Below are positions 8,711 to 16,776 of a DNA stretch of 64,000 nt, one piece after another (position 1 is the first letter of the stretch; every line of letters starts with the position of its first letter). Source of the stretch: Flavobacterium tistrianum (lineage in GTDB: Bacteria > Bacteroidota > Bacteroidia > Flavobacteriales > Flavobacteriaceae). The stretch covers positions 38,634 through 102,633 of the forward strand of contig NZ_QJRH01000059.1 in the NCBI RefSeq assembly GCF_003254545.1, given 5' to 3'. The position numbers were made by a program, and so were the translations under genes. The notes under the pieces are model-generated. The model saw only the letters and a program-made list of their open reading frames with translations, ran no database searches and was not told the origin of the DNA.

Positions 8711-9952
8711 TTAATTTCCTTTGATTGTTTGATACTCGTATTCTGCCATAAGCAATTGAATTTCATGCAACGCTTTTTCTGCTCGTGCATTTCCTTCTTT
8801 TTCGGTTGCATTTAGTAAATCGATTAGCGGGCCAGCACCAGTGTCGTATTTCAGCTGATATCCTTCTCGAATAGTTTGACGAAGTTTTACAATTTCATCA
8901 TCGTCTTTCAGAATGGCTTTCTGTCTTTCGATATCAGCCGTTTTTTGATTCATTTGAAATCTGGTATTAAATAAAAATGTCTCTTCCTGAACTTCTATTT
9001 TTTTCAAGTTCTGCTGCGTCAGCTGTTTTTCATTTGAATTTTTGTACAAACCTTTTATATCCCATCCAACACTTACTCCTGCAACTCCAACGGTAGAAAT
9101 TTTATTAGTTCCTAAATTAATTCCAGGTGCCAAAATTACGCCTGCTCCCAGTAATCCAACTTTAGGCATAAGATTTACTTTCTGCATTTCTGATTGTGCA
9201 TTTACTAGATTTCGCTGACTGGCAAAAAGCAATTGTTCGGGACGTTTGATAATGGTGTCGAGAGTAGAAGAATTGAAAGGTTTCCCAAATTTTTCTTGAG
9301 TGATATTTTTCCCAATCAAATAAGAAAGCATCGTTTGATAACCTGCCTTCGTATATTCAAAGTCTTTTTTCTGTCTGCTAAGATTGAGCTGTTCGGCTTT
9401 CATTTCATCAACATCCGTTTTGTAAGCCAAACCATTTTCATGAAGTTTTTTAACCTTATCGATATTATTGGCAATAATGGCATTTTGAATTTGAAGCTGT
9501 TTCAATTGTTCGTCTATAAGTAATACACCAAAATAAAGCTGATTTACCCGAGAACGTAAATCGTAAAGCGAAACCTCTACAGAAGCTTTATCTGTGTTTG
9601 AAGATGCCTCAATAATCTTTTTCTGTGTTTTGGTAGCGCCTCCATCCCAAATCGTCTGATTGACTTGCCCGAGACCAATAAATTTAAATTTGCTGTCGTT
9701 TCCTGAACTTCCCAAAGTCGGAAAATCTCCAAAAACATATCCTTCAATTGCGGTTAGACTTATTTGAGGCAGATAAGCTTTATTGGCATTACTCAAAGTA
9801 TATTCTTTGCTTTTTTCAATGAGTTCATATTGTTTTATTAAAGGATAATTCTCAACAGCCAACTGATAACTTTGATCTATCGTCAAGGTCTGCGCTTGAA
9901 CTGTTATAAAGGACAAGATTCCAATATATTTAAAGTATAATTTCCTTCTCAT
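8711..9952 (-). CDS. TolC-family outer membrane efflux protein
   Basis: 413 residues with an N-terminal signal peptide ending near A-Q-T at about residue 22. Two repeated OEP units are visible, each with long amphipathic helices and a short strand; the motif for the first starts at L-T-I-D-Q-S-Y-Q-L-A. It forms the trimeric outer-membrane duct of the exporter. It lies 28 bases after tetR and directly before the adaptor gene. Size and helical pattern match the family. Confidence 0.92.
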   Translation of the reverse strand: MRRKLYFKYIGILSFITVQAQTLTIDQSYQLAVENYPLIKQYELIEKSKEYTLSNANKAYLPQISLTAIEGYVFGDFPTLGSSGNDSKFKFIGLGQVNQTIWDGGATKTQKKIIEASSNTDKASVEVSLYDLRSRVNQLYFGVLLIDEQLKQLQIQNAIIANNIDKVKKLHENGLAYKTDVDEMKAEQLNLSRQKKDFEYTKAGYQTMLSYLIGKNITQEKFGKPFNSSTLDTIIKRPEQLLFASQRNLVNAQSEMQKVNLMPKVGLLGAGVILAPGINLGTNKISTVGVAGVSVGWDIKGLYKNSNEKQLTQQNLKKIEVQEETFLFNTRFQMNQKTADIERQKAILKDDDEIVKLRQTIREGYQLKYDTGAGPLIDLLNATEKEGNARAEKALHEIQLLMAEYEYQTIKGN

Positions 9953-9980
9953 TACAGTATAAATTAACTTCTGGTTAGTA

Positions 9981-10607
9981 TTAGGCTTTAAACATCATAT
10001 TAATCCAGATCGGGATTTTTTTCTTGCGTTCTTGCATTAATGTGTCAAACTGTTCTTTTTCTAGATTTCTGCTTCCCATAATAATGGGTTTTGCGATAAA
10101 TGGGAAAACAACCAATCCCAACAGATTCATCAAAAAATGAAGCGGATTAGGTTCTGTTATTTCCTTATTTTGAACTGCTTCTTGAAACTGTTTGATAAAA
10201 ACCGACTCATTTACGATTTCTTTAATAGGCAGTCTTTTTAAAAGTCCTTCTGGATTATTACGGATTTCAGTTAAAATAAAGGTTGGAATTTCTGGTTCTA
10301 CGCTGATAAAATCAATATATCGCTCGGCAATAATCTGTACTTTTTGTTCTAAAGAAGTTTTTTCATCATTCAAAATCACTTTCATACTGCCAATAAAACC
10401 AGCAAAAGTTTCTACCATTATAATTTCAAAAAGTTTAGCCTTGCTTCTGAAATAGTAGTTAAGCAAAGCAAGATTCAAACCCGCTTCTTCAGCAATATCT
10501 CTTGTTCGGGTTGCTGAGAAGCCTTTTTTATAAAAAACAGTTTTAGCTGCTGCTTTTATTTTTTCTTCTGTAGTAGAATCTTTTTTATCAGATGCTGAAG
10601 TACTCAT
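9981..10607 (-). CDS. TetR/AcrR-family transcriptional repressor of the efflux operon
   Basis: 208 residues. The N-terminal helix-turn-helix (about residues 15-60) contains the typical A-A-K-T-V-F-Y-K-K-G-F and R-T-R-D-I-A-E-E-A-G-L-N segments followed by Y-Y-F-R-S-K. The C-terminal ligand domain is divergent, as usual. It is the first gene of the operon and is preceded by a perfect palindrome that overlaps its promoter, so autorepression of the whole operon with relief by a hydrophobic substrate is likely (inference from TetR biology). Confidence 0.92.
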   Translation of the reverse strand: MSTSASDKKDSTTEEKIKAAAKTVFYKKGFSATRTRDIAEEAGLNLALLNYYFRSKAKLFEIIMVETFAGFIGSMKVILNDEKTSLEQKVQIIAERYIDFISVEPEIPTFILTEIRNNPEGLLKRLPIKEIVNESVFIKQFQEAVQNKEITEPNPLHFLMNLLGLVVFPFIAKPIIMGSRNLEKEQFDTLMQERKKKIPIWINMMFKA

Positions 10608-10624
10608 ATTTAATTATTTACAGG

Positions 10625-10658
10625 CAAAGTTAAGTTTTTTACAAATATCTTAAACAAA
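10625..10658 (-). promoter_or_regulatory. Promoter of the tetR efflux operon
   Basis: On the minus strand a -7 box TAACTTTG (plus 10625-10632) matches the Bacteroidota TAnnTTTG consensus, and a TTTG (plus 10655-10658) lies 22 bases upstream as -33 element. The -33 lies inside the palindromic operator. Confidence 0.65.
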
Positions 10659-10690
10659 TTTTTTAATCAAATGATTAAAAAATTTGTTTA
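10651..10690. promoter_or_regulatory. Perfect palindromic operator, probable TetR binding site
   Basis: Arms TAAACAAATTTTTTAATCA (10651-10669) and its exact reverse complement (10672-10690) flank a two-base AA centre. It overlaps the -33 element of the tetR operon and lies 43 bases before the tetR start. It is also in the divergent promoter region of the DUF2490 gene. Confidence 0.75.
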
Positions 10691-10860
10691 ATCCGTTAAA
10701 ATTCTTTTTAAAAAACACATAATCAACTGATATAAAATAAATTAAAACTTAAATATACGATATAATTTCTCGTTAAAAAAGAATATCTTTACTTAAACAA
10801 TTCAAAGCCCTTAACAGATTTAAAGAAATTTACTTTTTATTAATTTCTATCGTGCTTTTT

Positions 10861-11628
10861 ATGAAAACCAATTTTATCAGAATCCTGATTTTCTTGCTTT
10901 CTTTAAATGTATTGGGACAAGGACAGGAAAAAGAAATTAACCAGCAGCTTCAAACCTGGGTTTCTATCAATACGGTTACCAAATTTGCTGACCATTGGGG
11001 TGTGATTGGCGACTTTCATATCAGACGGAATGATTTTGTTTCTGATCCGAGTTTTTATTTTATAAGAGGCGGTATCAGTTACATTACAAATTCAAATATT
11101 TCCTTAAATCTAGGATATGCGCATATGTGGCTTGCTCCTTCAAATCCGGATTGGAGTACTTTTTCTGATGAAAACAGAATTTATCAGCAGGCTCAGTTAA
11201 ATACAAAATTTGGAAATGTTAGCATTTTACAGCGTTTACGGAATGAACAGCGCTGGCAGGAGAAAATCGTCAACGATAAACCAAGCGGCGATTGGCGTTT
11301 TACCAATAGAATTCGTTACTTGATGAGCTTTACTTTCCGAATTTCTGATAAAAAATCTTGGCCTCAAATGGTTCTTTCAGATGAGATTCTGCTACATTTT
11401 GGAGAAGAAGTTATCTATAATACTTTTGATCAAAACCGTTTTTTCATCGGAATCAAAAAAAATATTAATCCTAAATGGAGTTACGATTTTGGGTACATGA
11501 ATGTCTATCAGCAAAAATATTCCGGATATCAATATGACATGAATCATACGATCCGTTTGTTTTTTTATCTGAGTACCAGCATTAGAAAAAAAGCGCCTTC
11601 TGAAATTGAAAATTCTGGCGATGAATAA
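10861..11628 (+). CDS. DUF2490 outer-membrane beta-barrel-like protein
   Basis: 255 residues from the ATG at 10861; a GTG nine bases earlier is possible but the ATG begins the signal peptide. The signal peptide ends at L-G-Q-G-Q. The rest has alternating amphipathic strands with many aromatic residues, the DUF2490 pattern seen in Bacteroidota, with features such as L-Q-T-W-V near the start and L-R-N-E-Q-R-W in the middle. It is presumably a small outer-membrane barrel of unknown role. It is divergent from tetR and shares the operator-bearing 250-base gap, so co-regulation is possible. Confidence 0.8.
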   Translation: MKTNFIRILIFLLSLNVLGQGQEKEINQQLQTWVSINTVTKFADHWGVIGDFHIRRNDFVSDPSFYFIRGGISYITNSNISLNLGYAHMWLAPSNPDWSTFSDENRIYQQAQLNTKFGNVSILQRLRNEQRWQEKIVNDKPSGDWRFTNRIRYLMSFTFRISDKKSWPQMVLSDEILLHFGEEVIYNTFDQNRFFIGIKKNINPKWSYDFGYMNVYQQKYSGYQYDMNHTIRLFFYLSTSIRKKAPSEIENSGDE

Positions 11629-11637
11629 ATCTATTTC

Positions 11638-12615
11638 CTAAAAGAAAGTATTGTTTGATCTGAAAGATTCAAAAAACGTAAAAGCTCTTTTTTCGGCATA
11701 AGAATATTCAGAATCACGAAGCGGAAAAGCACAATGTCCACCATATTTAGGCGTTTCCAAATACACATAGGCACTGTCTTTGGCAATCGTTCTTGGATAA
11801 CATCTTTCGCCCAAAAAAGGATCGTCTAGCGAATTAATAATTAAAACTGGAGTGGTAATATTCTTAAGAGAAAACTCTGGAGAAACACGTTCGTAATAAT
11901 CATCACGGCTCGCAAATCCATGAAGTGGTGCCGTAAAATACTGATCGACTTCATCAAAAGTCGAAATATTATCTATTTGATCACTATTGATAAAATCAGG
12001 AAATTGCGCTGCTTTGTATTTCAGCTTCTTTTTAATATCAATTGTAAAATTCTTTAGATAAACTCTATTAAAACCTTGCTTAAGCACCTCTGCACTTGTC
12101 GCAATATGCGTTGGCACGGAAATAGAAACCGCAGCTTTTATGCGTTCGTCAATTTTTGTCCAACCCAAATAATTAAGCAATTGAACGCCTCCCATAGAAT
12201 ATCCGATTAAATATATATCTTCAATTCCTTTTTTCAATGCAAATCGTACCACTTCATCAAGATCGTCAACCGCTCCATGATGATAAAGTCTCGGAAGACG
12301 GTTCATTTCTCCTCCACAAGTCCGGTTATTCCAAGCGAAAACAGAAAAACCTTTCTCCAGAAAATAGGCTGCGCAGCTGTTATTATACGTTCTGCGCGAA
12401 TCTCCTTCTAAGCCATGACATAAAATAACCGCTTTTTTTGAGTCATTTAAAATATAATCGATGTTGATAAAATCTCCGTCATTCAATTCATGCTTTTCTC
12501 TGGTATATTCAGGCACTTCGAACTTTTTTATCAAGGCAGCATAAATGGTAGAAATATGCCTGTTGCGATGAATAATCGAAGGAGAATCATATTCTGAATG
12601 TTCAATTAGTGGCAT
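11638..12615 (-). CDS. YheT-family alpha/beta-fold hydrolase
   Basis: 325 residues, the usual length for the YheT/ABHD1 group. Visible are the oxyanion region H-G-L-E-G-D (about residues 67-72), the nucleophile elbow G-Y-S-M-G-G with Ser140, the acid region I-N-S-L-D-D-P, and the catalytic His in Y-G-G-H-C-A-F near the C terminus. No signal peptide; cytoplasmic. The substrate is probably an ester or acyl lipid, not determinable from sequence. It is convergent with the DUF2490 gene, nine bases apart, and a minus-strand TAGCTTTG (plus 12642-12649) may be its -7 box. Confidence 0.85.
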   Translation of the reverse strand: MPLIEHSEYDSPSIIHRNRHISTIYAALIKKFEVPEYTREKHELNDGDFINIDYILNDSKKAVILCHGLEGDSRRTYNNSCAAYFLEKGFSVFAWNNRTCGGEMNRLPRLYHHGAVDDLDEVVRFALKKGIEDIYLIGYSMGGVQLLNYLGWTKIDERIKAAVSISVPTHIATSAEVLKQGFNRVYLKNFTIDIKKKLKYKAAQFPDFINSDQIDNISTFDEVDQYFTAPLHGFASRDDYYERVSPEFSLKNITTPVLIINSLDDPFLGERCYPRTIAKDSAYVYLETPKYGGHCAFPLRDSEYSYAEKRAFTFFESFRSNNTFF

Positions 12616-12803
12616 AACAAAGAGTTTTGTGGTACTTTTTACAAAGCTAAGAAATCAATCAACATGTAATTTAATTCTTTCTTTTTATTTGCATCCCTTT
12701 TCAATAATTTAACAGTATGTAAATTTAAAAAAACAGTAAGGATTCTAAAGAAAACTAATTGTTAATTATGGCCAAACAGCATTCTACGTGCGATCATCAT
12801 GGC

Positions 12804-12832
12804 TTTGAATGTTTACTTTATTTGTATATTTG
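12804..12832 (+). promoter_or_regulatory. Bacteroidota-type promoter of the orphan histidine kinase
   Basis: TTTG (12804-12807), 17 bases, then TATATTTG (12825-12832), a full TAnnTTTG match. It would start transcription near 12840 and so supports the ATG at 12867 over the upstream frame start at 12759. Confidence 0.65.
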
Positions 12833-12866
12833 TAAAATCGATTTCCAAAAAAGCAAAATCCTTTTA

Positions 12867-14243
12867 ATGTTTGAACTATTACCAGTAGATCCGAAAACCA
12901 TTTTTCTGCTTTATTTCTGGGGTAATTTTTTTACCTGCATTCTTATTTTTAGTTTTTCGTTTTCGTATGCCAATAGTGATAACAGAAAAATATTAAAATG
13001 GTTTGGATTAGGTAAATTAATACTGACTCTTGCGTGGATATTGGCTCTTCTACGAAATATCATCCCAGATTTTGCTTCTATTAATATTGCCAATTCGATG
13101 ATTTTTGGCGCCTGCTGCTTCGAAACACTTGCAATGCTTTCACTCATTAAAGCGCATGCAAAAAGGCAGTTTCAAATTCAGATAGCTATTACAGCAACAG
13201 CGATATTGCTTTTTAATATTTCGACACTTTTTTATGCCTCAATGAATACTCGCGTTATCATTGGCGGCATTGGTGTTTTTGCTATCTATTTATTACCCAC
13301 AATTATTTATTTTACAGAAAAGGAAAAAAGTTTTTTCAAGACTTTTTACGTTTTGTGCTACACGGGATTTGAAATTCTAATTGCAATACGAATAGTCCAC
13401 AGATATTTAAATCCTCAAAATCTTATTATTGCTAATGATACTTTTGACAGCTTTTATAGCATTTGTTTGTTTCTTTTGACTTTAATTGGAATCGTGGGTT
13501 TTCTGCTTTTAGTAAAAGAAAGACAGGACAATAAAATCAAAAAGCTTTTGAGTGACAAAAACCAGTTTTTTTCTATTATTTCTCATGATTTAAGAGGGCC
13601 TTTAGGATCATCGATTTCTCTTTCTGAAATTTTGCTGGAAAATATAGACCAGTACAGCCGTGAAGAAATAAAAGAAATATCAGAACTGCTGCATGACTCC
13701 AATAAAAGTATTTACAAGCTACTTGAAAATCTTTTAGAATGGTCTAAGGTTCAAACCGGTATGATTACTTTTCACCCTAAAAATATACTGCTAAATGCTT
13801 TAATTGAAGAGAATATCGAGCTAAGCAGAAATGTTGCTTTAAGTAAAAATATAGACATCAAATTTGAATCGGCTTTTCTTGTTGAGGCAGAAGTAGACAA
13901 AAATATGATAAGCACTATTTTGCGTAATTTGCTGAGTAATGCCATTAAATTTACAGACAAAAATGGAGAAATTAAACTAAAACTGATTAAAACCAATCGG
14001 AAAGCAGAAATCTCTATTACAGACAATGGAATCGGAGTTCCTGATTACATCAAAGAAAAGTTATTTAAAATTAACGGAAAAGTGCTCCAAAAAGGCACAG
14101 AAAACGAACTGGGAAGCGGACTCGGATTACTGCTCTGCAAAGAGTTTATAAACATCCATAAAGGAGAAATCTCGGTAGAAAGCGAACAAGGAAAAGGAAG
14201 CACATTTAGGTTTACGCTTCCTATTGTAAATTCCAATATCTAA
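12867..14243 (+). CDS. Membrane sensor histidine kinase (orphan)
   Basis: 458 residues from the ATG at 12867; a start at 12759 would lie upstream of the apparent promoter and add 36 non-conserved-looking residues. The N-terminal half is a run of about seven hydrophobic spans with short loops and no large periplasmic domain, so sensing is probably within the membrane. Then come HisKA with the phosphoacceptor His in I-I-S-H-D-L-R-G-P-L, and HATPase_c with N-box N-L-L-S-N-A-I-K-F, G1 D-N-G-I-G-V-P and G2 G-S-G-L-G-L. No response regulator is adjacent, so its partner is elsewhere. Confidence 0.88.
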   Translation: MFELLPVDPKTIFLLYFWGNFFTCILIFSFSFSYANSDNRKILKWFGLGKLILTLAWILALLRNIIPDFASINIANSMIFGACCFETLAMLSLIKAHAKRQFQIQIAITATAILLFNISTLFYASMNTRVIIGGIGVFAIYLLPTIIYFTEKEKSFFKTFYVLCYTGFEILIAIRIVHRYLNPQNLIIANDTFDSFYSICLFLLTLIGIVGFLLLVKERQDNKIKKLLSDKNQFFSIISHDLRGPLGSSISLSEILLENIDQYSREEIKEISELLHDSNKSIYKLLENLLEWSKVQTGMITFHPKNILLNALIEENIELSRNVALSKNIDIKFESAFLVEAEVDKNMISTILRNLLSNAIKFTDKNGEIKLKLIKTNRKAEISITDNGIGVPDYIKEKLFKINGKVLQKGTENELGSGLGLLLCKEFINIHKGEISVESEQGKGSTFRFTLPIVNSNI

Positions 14244-14332
14244 AATTCCAAATTCCAAGCCCAACCTAACAAAATAAAAAAAACCAAACCCCAATATAAA
14301 TTGGAATTTGGAATTTAAAATATTTGGAATTT
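14242..14332. repeat. TTCCAAATTCCAA inverted-repeat element, probable terminator
   Basis: AAAATTCCAAATTCCAA (14242-14258) faces TTGGAATTTGGAATTT (14301-14316), followed by another TTTGGAATTTT. The element fills the gap between two convergent genes and recurs at 41984 and 49051 in the same setting, so it probably works as a bidirectional terminator. Confidence 0.7.
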
Positions 14333-14341
14333 TAGAAACGT

Positions 14342-15034
14342 TTAGTCTAACACAAAACTTACACTAACATTTGCTGTAATTTCGATTTCTCCAATTGCTA
14401 AAGTTTCGTTTGAAGCTCCTCCCATTGAGTCTGCTTCTTTCATTCTCATAGCAGCATACATTGGCTGTGGGCGATAAATTTGAGAGTTATCAGAAATTGT
14501 AAACGCTTTACCCACTTTTTGTCCTAAAACAGAAACGTATTCTTCAGCTTTTACTTTAGCATCTTTCATTGCTAATTTTCTAGCTTCAGACTCGTATTGC
14601 GCTAATTTAGATGATTCAAAAGAAACCCTGTCGATTCTATTGATTCCTTGCTGAACCAAACCTTCCATTAACTCATCATACTTAGCTAAATCTTTTACTA
14701 CGATTTCTACCGTTTGTGTAGCGTTATAAGAAGTTTTCTTTTTCTCATAATCGTACTGCGGATTAAGAGCTACTTGTTTTGTTTTGAAATCTGCTGTTGG
14801 TATATTCATTTTTTTGATGAATTTTAAAACAGCATCCATCTTTTCGTCATTTTGCTTTTTAACGTCTTTAGCATTATTCCCTTTTGTTTCAACAGAAGCT
14901 GAAATACAAACCTGATCAGGTGCTACTTTTACTTTTCCTTCTCCATTAACATTAATTAGAGGTATTTGTTTGATTTCTTGGCCGTAAGACATAGTCATAA
15001 ACATGATTGTTAAAAATAATACTAGTTTTTTCAT
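14342..15034 (-). CDS. SIMPL (DUF541) domain protein, periplasmic
   Basis: 230 residues with a signal peptide cleaved after M-S-Y-G-Q (about residue 19). The SIMPL/BP26 pattern is clear: the start I-N-V-N-G-E-G-K-V-K-V-A-P-D, the long amphipathic helix with D-A-V-L-K-F-I-K-K, and the C-terminal segment A-K-A-E-E-Y-V-S-V-L-G-Q-K-V-G. Family members form periplasmic or outer-membrane oligomers linked to oxidative stress, with no known catalysis. Stands alone. Confidence 0.85.
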   Translation of the reverse strand: MKKLVLFLTIMFMTMSYGQEIKQIPLINVNGEGKVKVAPDQVCISASVETKGNNAKDVKKQNDEKMDAVLKFIKKMNIPTADFKTKQVALNPQYDYEKKKTSYNATQTVEIVVKDLAKYDELMEGLVQQGINRIDRVSFESSKLAQYESEARKLAMKDAKVKAEEYVSVLGQKVGKAFTISDNSQIYRPQPMYAAMRMKEADSMGGASNETLAIGEIEITANVSVSFVLD

Positions 15035-15085
15035 TTTTGTTATATTTTAATGTTTGATAAGAGCATTCCAAAAGTTGTGCCAAGC

Positions 15086-15724
15086 TTACAATTTCCCAAA
15101 TTTTGCCATTCCAAAAAGTATCAAAATCGGAATTGCAAGCAGGACTACCATCAATGTATGGTCTGTAAATAATGATGGCATTTTTATCAAAGTAATCAAA
15201 TATCCGCCTATAGCACCTCCAAAGTGTGCTGTATGCCCAATATTATCATTTTTGGCTCTCATTCCGTAAATTGAGTACAATAAATACAAAATTCCGAAAA
15301 TATAAGCCGGCATCGGAATGACAAAAAATATCCCGAGCATCATGTCAGGCTGCAATAATATTGCCGAATACAAAACACCAGTGACAGCGCCTGATGCTCC
15401 AACGGCTCTATAACTATAATCATTCTTATGAAATAACATGGTAAGAAGACTTCCGAAAATTAAACTTCCGAAATAAACCAAGATAAAAGAAAAATTACCA
15501 AGCCAGCCTAAAACTACAGGAGCAAAAAAATACAAAGTCAGCATATTAAAAATCAAATGCATCATGTCTACATGCAGAAAGCCAGAAGATAACATTCTGA
15601 TTTGTTCTCCAGAACGAATGCTTCCTACATGAAATTCGTATTTTCTAAAAAAATAAAGATCATTAAATCCTTTGTAACTAATAACAACGTTCGCAACGAT
15701 AATCGCTATTAAAATAATATTCAT
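15086..15724 (-). CDS. Rhomboid-family intramembrane serine protease
   Basis: 212 residues, about six spans and no extra domains, the minimal rhomboid core. The catalytic Ser is Ser111 in G-A-S-G and the catalytic His is His167 in H-T-A-H-F-G-G-A-I-G-G. The L1-like region H-V-D-M-M-H-L-I-F-N (residues 51-60) carries the conserved His-x6-His-Asn-like motif. It cleaves single-span substrates in the inner membrane; targets are unknown. Divergent from the acyltransferase gene. Confidence 0.9.
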   Translation of the reverse strand: MNIILIAIIVANVVISYKGFNDLYFFRKYEFHVGSIRSGEQIRMLSSGFLHVDMMHLIFNMLTLYFFAPVVLGWLGNFSFILVYFGSLIFGSLLTMLFHKNDYSYRAVGASGAVTGVLYSAILLQPDMMLGIFFVIPMPAYIFGILYLLYSIYGMRAKNDNIGHTAHFGGAIGGYLITLIKMPSLFTDHTLMVVLLAIPILILFGMAKFGKL

Positions 15725-15814
15725 AAATAATAAGTATTGTGAATTGTAAATATAATCATTCTTAAAGATAAGTTAGCAAGAAAGCAAAATATCAATCGCT
15801 AATCATTTTTAATT

Positions 15815-15822
15815 TATCTTTG
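15815..15822 (+). promoter_or_regulatory. -7 promoter element (TATCTTTG)
   Basis: TATCTTTG matches the TAnnTTTG consensus and would give a very short leader of about eight bases before the ATG at 15837. No clear -33 TTG is visible. Confidence 0.5.
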
Positions 15823-15836
15823 TCAAAAAAAATTAC

Positions 15837-16709
15837 ATGCAGTTTCTTGTTTATATTTTAGCCTACCCATTACTTTGGCTTATCTCTATACTTCCTTTTC
15901 CGATTTTTTACTTATTCTCAGATTTTGTCTGTTTTTTGGTATATAGAGTGATCGGATATCGTAAAAAAGTAGTTCGCGAGAATCTTGCGCTTACTTTACC
16001 TCATTTAAATGATGCGGAAAGAAAAGTTATAGAAAAGAAATTCTACAAACATATGTGCGATATGTTTTTAGAGATGATCAAAACCATGAGCATGTCTCCA
16101 GAAGAAATGGAAAGAAGATTTCATGTAACAAACATTGATCTTGTACTTGATTATGCTAAAAGAGGAAAAAGCGTAATTCTTGTAGCTTCTCATTATGCAA
16201 GTTATGAATGGCTTTTAACCATTAATCCTAAACTTGGATTTCAAGGAGTTGCGGTTTATAAAAGACTTGCCAATCCTTATTTTGATAAATTGGTTCGAAA
16301 AATTCGTTCGAAATATAATACCGAAATGATTGAAACTCGAAAAGCGATTCCAACAATGGCAAAAAACCAGCGTGAAGGAGTTTTAAGCATGTACGGTTTA
16401 GCAAGTGACCAGTCGCCAAAAATGGAAAGGATTTTTCATTCAATGAAATTTATGGGAATTGAAGTTCCTGTACATACAGGCGCAGAAACATTGGCAAAAA
16501 AATATGATTTGGCTGTGATATTTGTTCAGGTAAAAAAAATAAAAAGAGGCTATTATGAAGCTACATTTATTTCGCTTGCAGATAATCCGAAAGAATTTGA
16601 AAACTTTAAAATCACTGAAATGTATTTAAAAGAAGTGGAAAAACAAATTCTGGAAGCTCCAGAATTTTATTTGTGGACACACAAAAGATGGAAACACCGT
16701 ATAGAATAA
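15837..16709 (+). CDS. Lysophospholipid/lipid A acyltransferase (HtrB/LpxL-like)
   Basis: 290 residues with an N-terminal hydrophobic anchor (about 1-35), then the acyltransferase motif I block H-Y-A-S-Y-E with His119 and Glu124 in the H-x4-D/E arrangement. The S-D-Q-S-P segment and the C-terminal W-T-H-K-R-W-K motif are diagnostic of the LpxL/LpxM/HtrB superfamily. It transfers a secondary acyl chain during lipid A synthesis, or acylates another lysophospholipid, at the inner membrane face. It ends at a perfect hairpin terminator. Confidence 0.9.
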   Translation: MQFLVYILAYPLLWLISILPFPIFYLFSDFVCFLVYRVIGYRKKVVRENLALTLPHLNDAERKVIEKKFYKHMCDMFLEMIKTMSMSPEEMERRFHVTNIDLVLDYAKRGKSVILVASHYASYEWLLTINPKLGFQGVAVYKRLANPYFDKLVRKIRSKYNTEMIETRKAIPTMAKNQREGVLSMYGLASDQSPKMERIFHSMKFMGIEVPVHTGAETLAKKYDLAVIFVQVKKIKRGYYEATFISLADNPKEFENFKITEMYLKEVEKQILEAPEFYLWTHKRWKHRIE

Positions 16710-16722
16710 TATCCAAAATAGA

Positions 16723-16756
16723 AAAAGCCTCTTTAGAAATTTCTAAAGAGGCTTTT
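16723..16756. terminator. Perfect palindromic bidirectional terminator
   Basis: AAAAGCCTCTTTAGAAA (16723-16739) followed directly by its exact reverse complement (16740-16756), in the gap between two convergent genes. It is nearly identical to the terminator at 18079-18114. Confidence 0.8.
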
Positions 16757-16776
16757 ATATGTTTCTATCTATGGTA

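Noticed and set aside
12759..12866. Upstream extension of the histidine kinase from 12759
   Set aside because: A good TTTG/TATATTTG promoter lies within it, and the extra residues (His/Cys-rich) do not resemble a kinase N terminus.
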